NCBI GenBank assembly: GCA_003240695.1
Contig: QFNC01000024.1
Coordinates: forward strand, 1 to 64,000
DNA length: 64,000 bases
Origin: Pseudoxanthomonas suwonensis
Lineage (GTDB): Bacteria > Pseudomonadota > Gammaproteobacteria > Xanthomonadales > Xanthomonadaceae
Direction: 5' to 3'
The stretch's first letter is position 1, and every line of letters begins with the position of its first letter. A program made the position numbers and the translations under genes. Below, piece by piece: positions 1 through 8,640 of the stretch. The notes beneath the pieces are model-generated. The model was given only the letters and a program-made list of their open reading frames with translations. It was not told the origin of the DNA and ran no database searches.

Positions 1-562
1 CAGCAACGGCGTGTGCCGCTACCTGGATCGTGAAGTGACACCGTGGAAGGTCGTGGTCGCAGATGGCAAGGAATACATCAACGACTTGAGTCTGTCTTTT
101 GAAGCCAGAAATGCCGATTTCGGCATTCCGGAGCCACCCGGTGCGTTCGACCCCATCTATGATCGCCGCCAGCACTACATCGACCTCGGGTTGACCGACC
201 CGCGCTTGGGCGGCGGCCGCGAAACTGCCATGCGCAAGGTGCTGGCCGATCCATCGCTCTGGCGCATGCCGGTGGATGTCCCCGTTTCTTACAGCGCAAA
301 TTTCGACGTGCACAGCGACAACGGGGACGCGGTGATGTTCGTCAACCGGGATCTTCAGGCTGCCGTGCTGTGCGATAGTGGCATCAATCTCGACCTGCCC
401 AATCCGTCCTGCCAGGGCATGGTGTGGTTCGACGAGCGCGAATTCGCCATGTTCCATCTCAATTACGCCGCGCTGGCGCATCTGGACGGCATCGCCCGCT
501 CCATCCGCCAGCTGGCCACCACCCTGCGGGCCGAGTGCCCGGCGCCATCACGAGGAGACTGA
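1..562 (+). CDS. Hypothetical protein, 5' end outside window
   Basis: The frame is open at the left edge and ends with TGA at 560-562. At least 186 residues are visible, and a GTG at 11 is only an internal start candidate. The product is acidic and probably soluble, with no transmembrane segment in the visible part and two cysteines near its middle (VLCDSG and NPSCQG). I do not recognise a family. The stop lies 3 bases before the ATG of the next gene, so the two are probably co-transcribed. A small gene directly before a larger modular one could be an immunity or chaperone partner, but nothing in this sequence proves that. Confidence 0.6.
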   Translation, partial: SNGVCRYLDREVTPWKVVVADGKEYINDLSLSFEARNADFGIPEPPGAFDPIYDRRQHYIDLGLTDPRLGGGRETAMRKVLADPSLWRMPVDVPVSYSANFDVHSDNGDAVMFVNRDLQAAVLCDSGINLDLPNPSCQGMVWFDEREFAMFHLNYAALAHLDGIARSIRQLATTLRAECPAPSRGD

Positions 563-565
563 CCC

Positions 566-1680
566 ATGGCCGAACAGATGCGTGCAGCGATCGCGCTGAC
601 GCCTGCGCAGCTGCAGCAGCTGCATGCCGCCACGCAGGGCGGACAGGCGCACTTTCCCAGGGTTATGCCCTGATCCATGACTGGATCAAGGACGATCCGG
701 CCGCGCAGCGGGACGGCACCGTGTTCTGGTTCGCGCAGGCGCGCGGCATCAACGGCGACGACAGCCTGTCGGCCCGCTTCATCCGCCGGCATACCGAAAA
801 CGGCCTGGATGCCACCGGAGTGCCGCACGAACAGCGCAAGGACATGCAGGTGCTGTCGAACGAAATCGCGCAAAAAGTCGTCCGCGACATTCTGCACGAA
901 GGCGAGGTCAAGCCGCTGGCCGACATTCTGCATCGCGACATTTCCATCGCCCTGGATGATGGCAAAGTGAGCCTGGGCGGCTGGGGCGGAGCCTTCTACT
1001 ACTGGGACATGCCATTCAAGGAAAAGGATCAGGATGAATATCCACGAAATCCGGACGGCAGCTATCACACCGTGGGCGACGAAATCGTACGCCGCGGCGA
1101 GCTGCCGTTGCTGCTGGCCACCTCCGCCCAGACCATTGCCGAAATGGTGCAGGCCGGAGACATCCGCTGGCAGGATCGCGGCCAGGTGTTGGAAACGGCC
1201 TGGAATGCCGGCATGCCCATGCCGTACAAGGCGCTGGTGGGCGCGCGCGCGGCGGAAATCCTGGGCCGGGACACCGCTCACACCCTGCAGGACGATCTGC
1301 AGCGCAACTACCGCGAATTGCAGGAACAGATCGGCTGCTTCTTCTTCCGCGACCTGCCGCAGTGCCCGCAGGCCGGCGCCAGCCTGACCCCGCAAGCGCA
1401 GCCCGCCGCGCGCGAGGCGGCGGCCATGCCGACGCTGGAAAACGATCCGGTGGCCTTTCTGGATCGCATGCTGGCCGCCGCGCAATCCGGTGATGCGGCC
1501 ACGTTCCGCCAGATGACGCAACAGGCGGCGCAGGGCCAGGGCGGGCGCGAACTGCGCGAAGGTGCCATCGCCGCAGTCGACCACCAGGAGCAGTTTGCGC
1601 GCGATCAGGCACAGGCGGTGGAGCGGGAACAGGCGCGGACCGCCGAGTCGCAACGGCAGTCATCGTCGCTGGTGATGTAG
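566..1680 (+). pseudogene. Hypothetical protein gene broken by a -1 frameshift; possible secreted effector
   Basis: A good start exists at 566 (GAGGAG upstream), but that frame stops at 670 after about 36 residues. The following frame runs uninterrupted to TAG at 1678-1680. The two frames join at CCC (656-658): one extra C would give HFPQGYALIHDW and an unbroken product of about 371 residues. The body is acidic and aromatic-rich (GGWGGAFYYWDMPF). After a proline/alanine hinge comes a separate C-terminal module (about 80 residues, FLDRMLAAAQSGD) ending in a Q/E/R-rich tail. Such tails occur in X-T4SS effectors of this family, but the known XVIPCD motifs are not obvious. The shift may be a real mutation or a sequencing error. 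Function unknown. Confidence 0.5.
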
Positions 1681-1729
1681 GCCGTGTGCGCCGAAAAGCC
1701 GGAGACGCCATCCACGCCTCCGGCCCTGT

Positions 1730-1760
1730 GATCGGGGTTCTGGCCGCTCCAGCCCCGATC
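1730..1760. terminator. Hairpin between convergent genes, downstream of ftsZ
   Basis: GATCGGGG (1730-1737) plus CTGG (1740-1743) pairs with CCAG (1749-1752) plus CCCCGATC (1753-1760) around a 5-base loop, with two unpaired T. It lies 10 bases beyond the ftsZ stop and 50 bases beyond the stop of the plus-strand gene, so it could end transcription from both sides. There is no clear T-tract. A weaker inverted pair (GCCGGAG/CTCCGGC) lies nearby at about 1698-1724. Confidence 0.55.
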
Positions 1761-1770
1761 GATGCCGCCG

Positions 1771-2985
1771 TCAATCGGCCTGACGGCGAAGAAACGCCGG
1801 AATATCCAGATAATCGCCACCGAATTCGGCCGCCGCCGGTGCGGCTTCGGATGCGGCCGCACGACTGCGCAACACACCGGCGATGCCGCCGGCCGGCAGC
1901 GGCGCCGCCTGCTCGAAATCGGCATGGCCGAATTCCGGCTGGCCGGTGGTGGCGTTGCGCACCAGCTTGATCGGTCCGCGTACCGGTTCGCGCTGCTGGC
2001 CTTGCTGCGGCTGGCGGGCAGCGGCGCGGTTCAGGCCGGTGGCCACCACGGTCACGCGCACGTCGTCCTTCATGTCCGGATCCAGCACGGTGCCGATCAC
2101 CACGGTGGCATCGTCGGCGGCGAAGTTCTCCACCGTGCGGCCCACTTCGTCGAACTCGGCCATGGTGAAGTCCGGGCCGGCGGTGATGTTGACCAGGATG
2201 CCGTTGGCGCCGGCCAGGTTCACGTCGTCCAGCAGCGGGTTGTGGATGGCGGCTTCGGCGGCGGCCTGGGCGCGGTCGTCGCCGCGCGCGGCGCCGGTGC
2301 CCATCATCGCCAGACCCATCTCGCTCATCACCGTGCGCACGTCGGCGAAGTCGACGTTGATCAGGCCCGGGCGCACGATCAGGTCGGCGATGCCCTGCAC
2401 CGCGCCCAGCAGCACGTCGTTGGCCGCGCGGAAGGCCTGGATCATGGTGGCGTTGCGGCCCAGCACGGTGATCAGTTTCTCGTTCGGAATGGTGATCAGC
2501 GAATCGCAGTGCTGGCTCAGTTCCTCGATGCCCTTCAGCGCCACCTGCATGCGGCGGCGGCCTTCGAACGGGAACGGCTTGGTCACCACGGCCACCGTGA
2601 GGATGCCCATTTCCTTCGCCAATTGCGCCACCACAGGCGCCGCGCCGGTGCCGGTGCCGCCGCCCATGCCGGCGGTGATGAACACCATGTCCGCGCCTTC
2701 CATCGCGGCGATGATGGTGTCGCGGTCCTCCAGAGCGGCCTGGCGGCCGACTTCCGGATTGGCGCCGGCGCCCAGGCCCTTGGTCACGTTGCCGCCCAGC
2801 TGCAGCTGCTGCTTGGCGCCGCAGTTCTTGATCGCCTGCGAATCGGTGTTGGCGGTGATGAATTCCACGCCGTCCACGCTGCTGTTGACCATGTGCGCCA
2901 CGGCGTTGCCGCCGCCGCCGCCCACGCCGATGACCTTGATGACGGCGTTGGGAGCCATCGTTTCGAGCAATTCAAAATGTGCCAT
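1771..2985 (-). CDS. ftsZ: Cell division GTPase FtsZ
   Basis: 404 residues. FtsZ polymerises into the cytoplasmic Z-ring that recruits the divisome. The nucleotide-binding glycine-rich loop GGGGGN is at about 22-27 and the tubulin signature GGGTGTG at 108-114. The C-terminal peptide DIPAFLRRQAD, which binds FtsA and other tethers, ends the protein after a variable Q/A-rich linker. The start at 2985 (MAHFELLET) fits the family and has GAGGA upstream; an ATG 31 codons earlier is not needed. It is the last gene of the dcw run, 139 bases from ftsA, so it may have an extra promoter. lpxC, the usual next gene in related genomes, is not present. Confidence 0.97.
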   Translation of the reverse strand: MAHFELLETMAPNAVIKVIGVGGGGGNAVAHMVNSSVDGVEFITANTDSQAIKNCGAKQQLQLGGNVTKGLGAGANPEVGRQAALEDRDTIIAAMEGADMVFITAGMGGGTGTGAAPVVAQLAKEMGILTVAVVTKPFPFEGRRRMQVALKGIEELSQHCDSLITIPNEKLITVLGRNATMIQAFRAANDVLLGAVQGIADLIVRPGLINVDFADVRTVMSEMGLAMMGTGAARGDDRAQAAAEAAIHNPLLDDVNLAGANGILVNITAGPDFTMAEFDEVGRTVENFAADDATVVIGTVLDPDMKDDVRVTVVATGLNRAAARQPQQGQQREPVRGPIKLVRNATTGQPEFGHADFEQAAPLPAGGIAGVLRSRAAASEAAPAAAEFGGDYLDIPAFLRRQAD

Positions 2986-3124
2986 GACCTGTGTCCTCGT
3001 GGTTGTTATGCGGAGCTGGGGAGAATGTTGCGGTGGGTTCGGGGGATGACCCGGTTGTGGAACGGCCGTGCGCGGCATCGTCGGCGGCGCAGCGCAGGCG
3101 GATGCGGTTGGTTGCGGGAGATCA

Positions 3125-4360
3125 TCAGAATTCCCCCCGGAACCAGTTCTTCAACTTGTTGGCGAAACTGCCGGCGCGGCCGGCGTTGATCACCGGGCGA
3201 CGCGGATGTTCAATCTGGCTGCCCATCAGCAGCAGGCCCACGCCGGTGGCATGCACCGGATTGCCCACCACCTCGCCAAGGCCGCTGACGTGCTGCGGTA
3301 TGCCGATGCGCACCGGCATCTGCAGCATTTCCTCGGCCAGCTCCACCACGCCCTCCATCTTCGCCGCCCCGCCGGTCAGCACCATGCCGGCGCGGACCAG
3401 TTCCTCGAAACCGCTGCGGCGCAGTTCGGCCTGCACCATCTCGAAGATTTCCTCGTAGCGGCCCTGCACCGCCTGCGCCAGCGCGTGACGCGGCAGGCGG
3501 CGCGGCGGGCGGTCGCCGACGCTGGGCACCTGGATGCTTTCCTCGGCGGTGGCCAGCTGCGCCAGCGCGCAGGCATAGCGCACCTTGATCTGCTCGGCCT
3601 CGGGCGTGGGCGTGCGCAGCATGTGGGCGATGTCGCTGGTGACATGGTCGCCGGCGATCGGCAGCGAGGCGGTGTGGCAGATCGCGCCCTGCACGAATAC
3701 CGCCAGGTCGGTGGTGCCTGCGCCGATGTCGACCAGCACCACGCCCAGTTCGCGCTCGTCGGCGGTCAGCACCGCGGTGGCGCTGGCCAGCGGTGCCAGG
3801 ATCAGGTCGTCCACCTGCAGCCCGCAGCGCTGCACGCACTTGCTGATGTTGGCCGCCGCCGACTGCGCGCACACCACCAGGTGCGCGTGCACTTCCAGGC
3901 GCACGCCGGTCATGCCGACCGGATTGCGGATGCCTTCCTGCGAGTCGTCCAGCACGTATTCGCGCGGGATGGCGTGCAGGATCCTCTGGTCGGCTGGAAT
4001 GGCCACGGCCTTGGCGGCATCCAGCACCCGGTCCAGGTCGGCCCAGGTCACCTCGCCGTCGCGGATCGGCACGATGCCGGGCGAATTGCGGCACTGCACG
4101 TGGTTGCCGGAAATGGAGGCGTACACGCTGCGGATCTCGCAGCCGGCCATCAGTTCGGCCTCTTCCACCGCGCGCTGGATCGACTGCACCGTCGATTCGA
4201 TGTCCACCACCACGCCGCGCTTGAGACCGCGCGAATCGTGCGTGCCGATGCCGATCACCTCGATCGGGTTGCCCGGTGCGTACTCGCCCACCAGCGCCAC
4301 CACCTTGGAGGTGCCGATGTCCAGGCCCACGATCAGGGTCTTGTCGCCTTTGCGGTTCAT
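3125..4360 (-). CDS. ftsA: Cell division protein FtsA
   Basis: 411 residues. An actin-fold ATPase that tethers FtsZ filaments to the inner membrane and activates septal synthesis. The phosphate-1 motif DIGTSK is at 14-19 and the second phosphate motif appears as VDIGAGTTDLAVF; the adenosine motif is around LTGGAAKMEG. The C-terminal end (FANKLKNWFRGEF) is the amphipathic membrane-targeting helix. Its ATG shares ATGA with the ftsQ stop, which indicates translational coupling. The start at 4360 is the only one matching the family N-terminus. Confidence 0.96.
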   Translation of the reverse strand: MNRKGDKTLIVGLDIGTSKVVALVGEYAPGNPIEVIGIGTHDSRGLKRGVVVDIESTVQSIQRAVEEAELMAGCEIRSVYASISGNHVQCRNSPGIVPIRDGEVTWADLDRVLDAAKAVAIPADQRILHAIPREYVLDDSQEGIRNPVGMTGVRLEVHAHLVVCAQSAAANISKCVQRCGLQVDDLILAPLASATAVLTADERELGVVLVDIGAGTTDLAVFVQGAICHTASLPIAGDHVTSDIAHMLRTPTPEAEQIKVRYACALAQLATAEESIQVPSVGDRPPRRLPRHALAQAVQGRYEEIFEMVQAELRRSGFEELVRAGMVLTGGAAKMEGVVELAEEMLQMPVRIGIPQHVSGLGEVVGNPVHATGVGLLLMGSQIEHPRRPVINAGRAGSFANKLKNWFRGEF

Positions 4361-5133
4361 AACGCGGCTGTCACTCGAGTCGATACGGGGGAAGCGGCCG
4401 TCGCCGCGTGGTGCCCTGGGGCGGATGCGGATGCGATCGGCGCATCGCCCCAGACCAGGGCGAAGCCGTTGGTGTAGCGCAGGTCGGCACGGCGCAAGGG
4501 GCGCGGTTGCTCGCCCTGCAGCCGCGGCAGCAGGCGGGCGAAGCGCTGCAGGCGCGAACGCGCCGCGCTGCCGCCCACCACCACGGCGATGTCGGGATCC
4601 AACTGCACGGTGGCGCTGCCGCGCTCGTCCATCCGCAGTGCCTGCACCGGATGTTCGGTGCCGGAAAACAGTTCGGCGGCCTGGTTGTACAGCGCGATCA
4701 CTTCGGACACGCGCGCATCCGGGCCGGCCAGCTGCGGCAGCGCTTCCTGCAGCGTGCCCTGCATCGGGAAGATGCGGCCGTCGCTGGCGATCAGCCGGTT
4801 CTCGCCCCAGCGCGCGAACGGCTGGTATTCGACAATGCGTACTTCCAGCACGTCGGGCCACTGCTTCTGCACGTGCGCGCTGCGCACCCACGGGAGCGCC
4901 TCGACCGCGGCTCGCGCCTGGTCCAGCGACACCGCGAAATAACCGCGCGCGGCGAACGGCAGCATCGCCTGCTGCACCTGTTGCGCATCCACGCGCTGCA
5001 GGCTGCCCTGCAGGCGCAGGGTGCGCAGCGGCCAACGCTCGGCACCGACCCAGCCGTTGATCAGGGCCACCACCGGCAGCGCCACCAAGCCCAGTGCCAG
5101 CATCCACACCGCGATGCGCAACAGCGCGTTCAT
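4357..5133 (-). CDS. ftsQ: Cell division protein FtsQ
   Basis: 258 residues. Bitopic inner-membrane protein that links early and late divisome components with FtsB and FtsL. It has a short cytoplasmic N-terminus, one hydrophobic segment (about 5-27), a POTRA domain (about 36-105, starting WPLRTLRLQG) and a beta domain. An A/S/P/T-rich tail of about 30 residues follows DAPIAS. The ATG at 5133 overlaps the ddlB stop as ATGA. An in-frame upstream ATG (5178) would place the start inside ddlB and is not favoured. Confidence 0.94.
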   Translation of the reverse strand: MNALLRIAVWMLALGLVALPVVALINGWVGAERWPLRTLRLQGSLQRVDAQQVQQAMLPFAARGYFAVSLDQARAAVEALPWVRSAHVQKQWPDVLEVRIVEYQPFARWGENRLIASDGRIFPMQGTLQEALPQLAGPDARVSEVIALYNQAAELFSGTEHPVQALRMDERGSATVQLDPDIAVVVGGSAARSRLQRFARLLPRLQGEQPRPLRRADLRYTNGFALVWGDAPIASASAPGHHAATAASPVSTRVTAAL

Positions 5134-6086
5134 GCCGCGGGCACCTCCGGCACGGTCTGCTCCAGGATGCGCCAGCACAGTTCCTCGAACGGCACGCCCA
5201 GCGCGCGCGCGGCCTTCGGCACCAGCGAGTGGCTGGTCATGCCCGGGGCGGTGTTCACTTCGATCAGCTGAAGGCCGCGTTCACGGTCGCGCATCACGTC
5301 CACCCGCGCCCAGCCGGAGCAGCCGGCAGCCACGAATGCGCGCCAGGCCAGGTCGCGGATGCGCTGCTCCTCATCGTTTTCCAGGCCGGGGCAGATGTAT
5401 TGCGTGTCCTCGGCGATGTACTTGGCGTGGTAGTCGTACCAGTCGCCCTTGGGCACGATGCGCACCGACGGCAGCGCGATCTCGCCCATGATGCCGACGG
5501 TGAGTTCATCGCCCCGCACCATCTGCTCCATCAGCAGCTCACCCGGATACTGCGCGGCGAAGGCTTCGGCCGGCGGCAGGTCGGACTCGGCGAACAGGCG
5601 GAACACTCCCACGCTGGAGCCTTCGCAGGACGGCTTGACGACCACCGGATAGCCGAGTTGCGCCGCCGCCGCAGTCAGACTCGCACCCTTCGGCAGGCGG
5701 ACGAACCGCGGCGTGGGCAGGTCTTCGCTGAGCCACACCTGCTTGGTGCGGATCTTGTCCAGGGTCAGCGCGCTGCCCAGCACGCCGGAACCGGTGTACG
5801 GCACCGACAGAGCTTCAAGCAGCCCCTGCAGCACGCCGTTCTCGCCATCGCCGCCGTGCAGGATGTTGAACACGCGGTCGACCTTGCCGGCGCGGATGCC
5901 ATCGACCAGTTCGGCGATGCCGTCCACGGCGAAGGCCTCGACGCGCCGCGACTGCAGCGCTTCCAGCACGTTGCGGCCGGAATCCAGCGACACCTCGCGT
6001 TCGGCGCTGGTGCCGCCCATCAGCACGGCCACGCGACCGAACACGGTCGGATCGGAGAAACGCAGCGGGGCGAAGGCAGCATTCAT
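5130..6086 (-). CDS. ddlB: D-alanine--D-alanine ligase
   Basis: 318 residues. An ATP-grasp enzyme that joins two D-alanines to make the terminal dipeptide of the peptidoglycan stem; MurF, also in this cluster, uses the product. Visible marks are the N-terminal VLMGGTSAEREVSL, NILHGGDGENGVLQG, VVKPSCEGSSVGV (ATP binding) and the catalytic C-terminal LIEVNTAPGMTSHS. The start MNAAFAPL at 6086 overlaps the murC stop as ATGA. Confidence 0.96.
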   Translation of the reverse strand: MNAAFAPLRFSDPTVFGRVAVLMGGTSAEREVSLDSGRNVLEALQSRRVEAFAVDGIAELVDGIRAGKVDRVFNILHGGDGENGVLQGLLEALSVPYTGSGVLGSALTLDKIRTKQVWLSEDLPTPRFVRLPKGASLTAAAAQLGYPVVVKPSCEGSSVGVFRLFAESDLPPAEAFAAQYPGELLMEQMVRGDELTVGIMGEIALPSVRIVPKGDWYDYHAKYIAEDTQYICPGLENDEEQRIRDLAWRAFVAAGCSGWARVDVMRDRERGLQLIEVNTAPGMTSHSLVPKAARALGVPFEELCWRILEQTVPEVPAA

Positions 6087-7549
6087 GCAGACAGGTCCGA
6101 AGTCGGGGAAGACAGGCCCTCGCGGGCGATCTGTTGCGCGGCCGCACCGATGTCGCCCGCGCCCATCAGCAGCAGCAGGTCGCCATCGCGCAGCACGTCG
6201 GGCAGCACCTCGCGCAACTGCGCGGCACAGTTCACCATCACCGGTTCGATGCGGCGACGGGCCCGGATGGCGCGCGCCAGATCCTTCGACTCGGCACCGG
6301 CAATCGGTGCTTCGCCGGCCGCGTACACCTCGGTCAGCAGCAGCAGGTCCACATCTGACAGCACGGCCGCGAAATCGTCGAACAAGTCGCGGGTGCGGCT
6401 GTAGCGGTGCGGCTGGAACGCCACGACCAGACGACGCTCGGGCCAGCCACCGCGCGCGGCTTCGAACACCGCCGCCAGCTCCTTGGGATGGTGGCCGTAA
6501 TCGTCCACCACCGTCGCCGTGCCGCCGCCGGGCAAGGCCAGATCGGCCAACTGGTTGAAACGCCGACCCACGCCATCGAACTGCTCCAGCGCCCGCGCGA
6601 TCGTGGCCGGTTCCACGCCCAGCTGCCAGCCGATGGCGGCCGCGGCGAGTGCGTTCTGCACGTTGTGGCGGCCGGGCAGCGCAAGAATGACCGGTGTGCA
6701 GCTGCCATCGGGCAGACACAGCTCGAAATGCATGCGGGTGCCTTGCTGCCGGATGGCCTGTGCGCGCACTTCGGCCTGTTCGGACAGGCCGTAGGTCAGC
6801 ACGTGGCGCGTGGTGCGTTCCAGCAGGGCCACTACTTCGGCATCGTCGATGCACAGCACCGCCAGCCCGTAGAACGGCAGCCGGTGCAGGAATTCGCTGA
6901 ACGCGGACTGCACCCGGGCGAAATCTCCGCCGTAGTTTTCCAGGTGGTCGGCATCGATATTCGTGATGACCGCGATCAGCGGACTCAGACGCAGGAAACT
7001 GCCGTCGCTTTCATCGGCTTCGGCCACCAGCCATTTGCCGCTGCCCAATCTGGCATTGGCGCCGGCGGCCAGCAGCTGTCCGCCGATCACGAAGGTGGGA
7101 TCCAGCCCGCCTTCTGCCAGGACGCTGGCGGTGAGCGAGGTGGTGGTGGTCTTGCCGTGGGTGCCGGCGATGGCGATGCTGCGGCGGAAGCGCATCAGTT
7201 CGGCCAGCATTTCCGCGCGCGGCACCACCGGAATGCGTTGTGCACGCGCTTCCAGCAATTCGGGATTGTCCGCCCTGATCGCGCTGGACACCACCACGCA
7301 GTCGGCGCCCAGCACGTTGGCGGCAGCGTGGCCGCGATGGATGGTGGCGCCCAGCCCGGTCAGACGCCGGGTCACCGCGCTGTCGGCCAGGTCCGATCCG
7401 GACACGGTGTAGCCCAGCGTGCACAGCACTTCGGCGATGCCGCTCATGCCGGTGCCGCCGATGCCGACGAAATGCACCCGGCCGAAGGCCTTGGCGATGT
7501 CGATCTCCTCGCGCGACTGCAGCCGGCGTTCGTTGACCGTGGACATCAT
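6083..7549 (-). CDS. murC: UDP-N-acetylmuramate--L-alanine ligase MurC
   Basis: 488 residues. Cytoplasmic ligase adding L-alanine to UDP-MurNAc, the first stem-peptide step. It has the N-terminal UDP-binding motif GIGGTGMSG (about 29-37), the P-loop GTHGKTTTT (129-137), the HNVQNALAA motif and the C-terminal Mur-ligase domain. Two adjacent ATG codons (7549 and 7546) are possible; the first makes ATGA with the murG stop and is used here. Confidence 0.96.
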   Translation of the reverse strand: MMSTVNERRLQSREEIDIAKAFGRVHFVGIGGTGMSGIAEVLCTLGYTVSGSDLADSAVTRRLTGLGATIHRGHAAANVLGADCVVVSSAIRADNPELLEARAQRIPVVPRAEMLAELMRFRRSIAIAGTHGKTTTTSLTASVLAEGGLDPTFVIGGQLLAAGANARLGSGKWLVAEADESDGSFLRLSPLIAVITNIDADHLENYGGDFARVQSAFSEFLHRLPFYGLAVLCIDDAEVVALLERTTRHVLTYGLSEQAEVRAQAIRQQGTRMHFELCLPDGSCTPVILALPGRHNVQNALAAAAIGWQLGVEPATIARALEQFDGVGRRFNQLADLALPGGGTATVVDDYGHHPKELAAVFEAARGGWPERRLVVAFQPHRYSRTRDLFDDFAAVLSDVDLLLLTEVYAAGEAPIAGAESKDLARAIRARRRIEPVMVNCAAQLREVLPDVLRDGDLLLLMGAGDIGAAAQQIAREGLSSPTSDLSA

Positions 7550-8640
7550 CGCGCCACCTCCTGCACGGCGTCGGCCACATGCTGCGCGGCATCAGGCAAA
7601 GCGAGCGATCGTGCGGCTTCGGCCATGACCAGGCGCCGCGCCGGATCGGCGGCCAGGACCCGCAACTGCTGCAACAGATCGTCGGTCAATGCATCGCTCT
7701 GCTTCACCAGCACGGCGGCTCCAGCGGTTTCGAGGTATTCGGCATTGCGGGTCTGGTGGTCATCCACGGCGTGGGGAAACGGCACCAGCACGCTGCCCAC
7801 CCCGGCCGTGCACAGTTCGGCCAGCGTCAACGCACCCGCGCGGCAGACCACCACGTCGGCCCAGGCGTAGGCTGCGGCCATGTCGGCAATGAACGGCTCC
7901 AGCGCATCGGTCACGCCCGCCTCGGCGTAGGCCTGGCGGGTTTCCTCCAGCAATTTCTCCCCGCACTGGTGGCGCACGCGCAGCGCGATGCCCTCGCCCA
8001 TCAAGGCGCGCATCACCTGCGGAATGGCCTGATTCAGCGCTCGGGCGCCCTGGCTTCCACCCAGCGCCAGCAGCTGCATCGCGCTGTTGGCGCGTTCGGA
8101 AAAACGCGACGCCGGCGGTGGCAATGCAGCGATCTGGCTGCGTACCGGATTGCCGACCAGCCGCTCGGGCACATTGGCAAACGTATCCGGGAATCCGGTC
8201 AGCACCCGCTGCGCGAAACGCACCAGCACGCGATTGGTGAATCCCGGCGCACGGTTCTGTTCGTGTACCAGCAGCGGGATGCCGGCCAGTTTCGCCGCCA
8301 GGCCACCGGGGCCTGCGGCATACCCGCCGAAGCTGATGACGGCACGTGGCTGCAGACGCTTCAACACCGCCGAGGCCGCGCGCAGGGCACACGCCACCCG
8401 CAATGGCGCGCCGAGCAGTGCCACCCGACCCTTGCCGCGCAGTCCTTGCACCGGGATGGTGTCGATGGCGATGTCGTGCTGCGGCACCAACCGGGTTTCC
8501 ATGCCACCGTCGGCACCCAGCCAGCGCACCGGAATGCCGCGCTCGCGCAGCACGTGCGCCACGGCCAGACCGGGAAAGATGTGGCCGCCGGTACCGCCGG
8601 CCAGGATCAGCACGGGACGCGCGTCCGCGACGGCAGTCAT
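7546..8640 (-). CDS. murG: Lipid II synthase MurG
   Basis: 364 residues. GT-B glycosyltransferase at the inner face of the cytoplasmic membrane; it transfers GlcNAc from UDP-GlcNAc to lipid I. Seen are GGTGGHIFPG near the N-terminus, FGGYAAGPGGLAA, HEQNRAPGFTNR, and the UDP-GlcNAc-binding ALGGSQGARALN and RAGALTLAEL. It starts at 8640 (MTAVADARP) with ATGA overlap with ftsW and ends overlapping murC. Confidence 0.96.
   Translation of the reverse strand: MTAVADARPVLILAGGTGGHIFPGLAVAHVLRERGIPVRWLGADGGMETRLVPQHDIAIDTIPVQGLRGKGRVALLGAPLRVACALRAASAVLKRLQPRAVISFGGYAAGPGGLAAKLAGIPLLVHEQNRAPGFTNRVLVRFAQRVLTGFPDTFANVPERLVGNPVRSQIAALPPPASRFSERANSAMQLLALGGSQGARALNQAIPQVMRALMGEGIALRVRHQCGEKLLEETRQAYAEAGVTDALEPFIADMAAAYAWADVVVCRAGALTLAELCTAGVGSVLVPFPHAVDDHQTRNAEYLETAGAAVLVKQSDALTDDLLQQLRVLAADPARRLVMAEAARSLALPDAAQHVADAVQEVAR

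Noticed and set aside
1762..3189. Long plus-strand open frame opposite ftsZ
   Set aside because: It is the antisense shadow of ftsZ in GC-rich DNA; the translation is His/Ala/Arg-rich with no motif.
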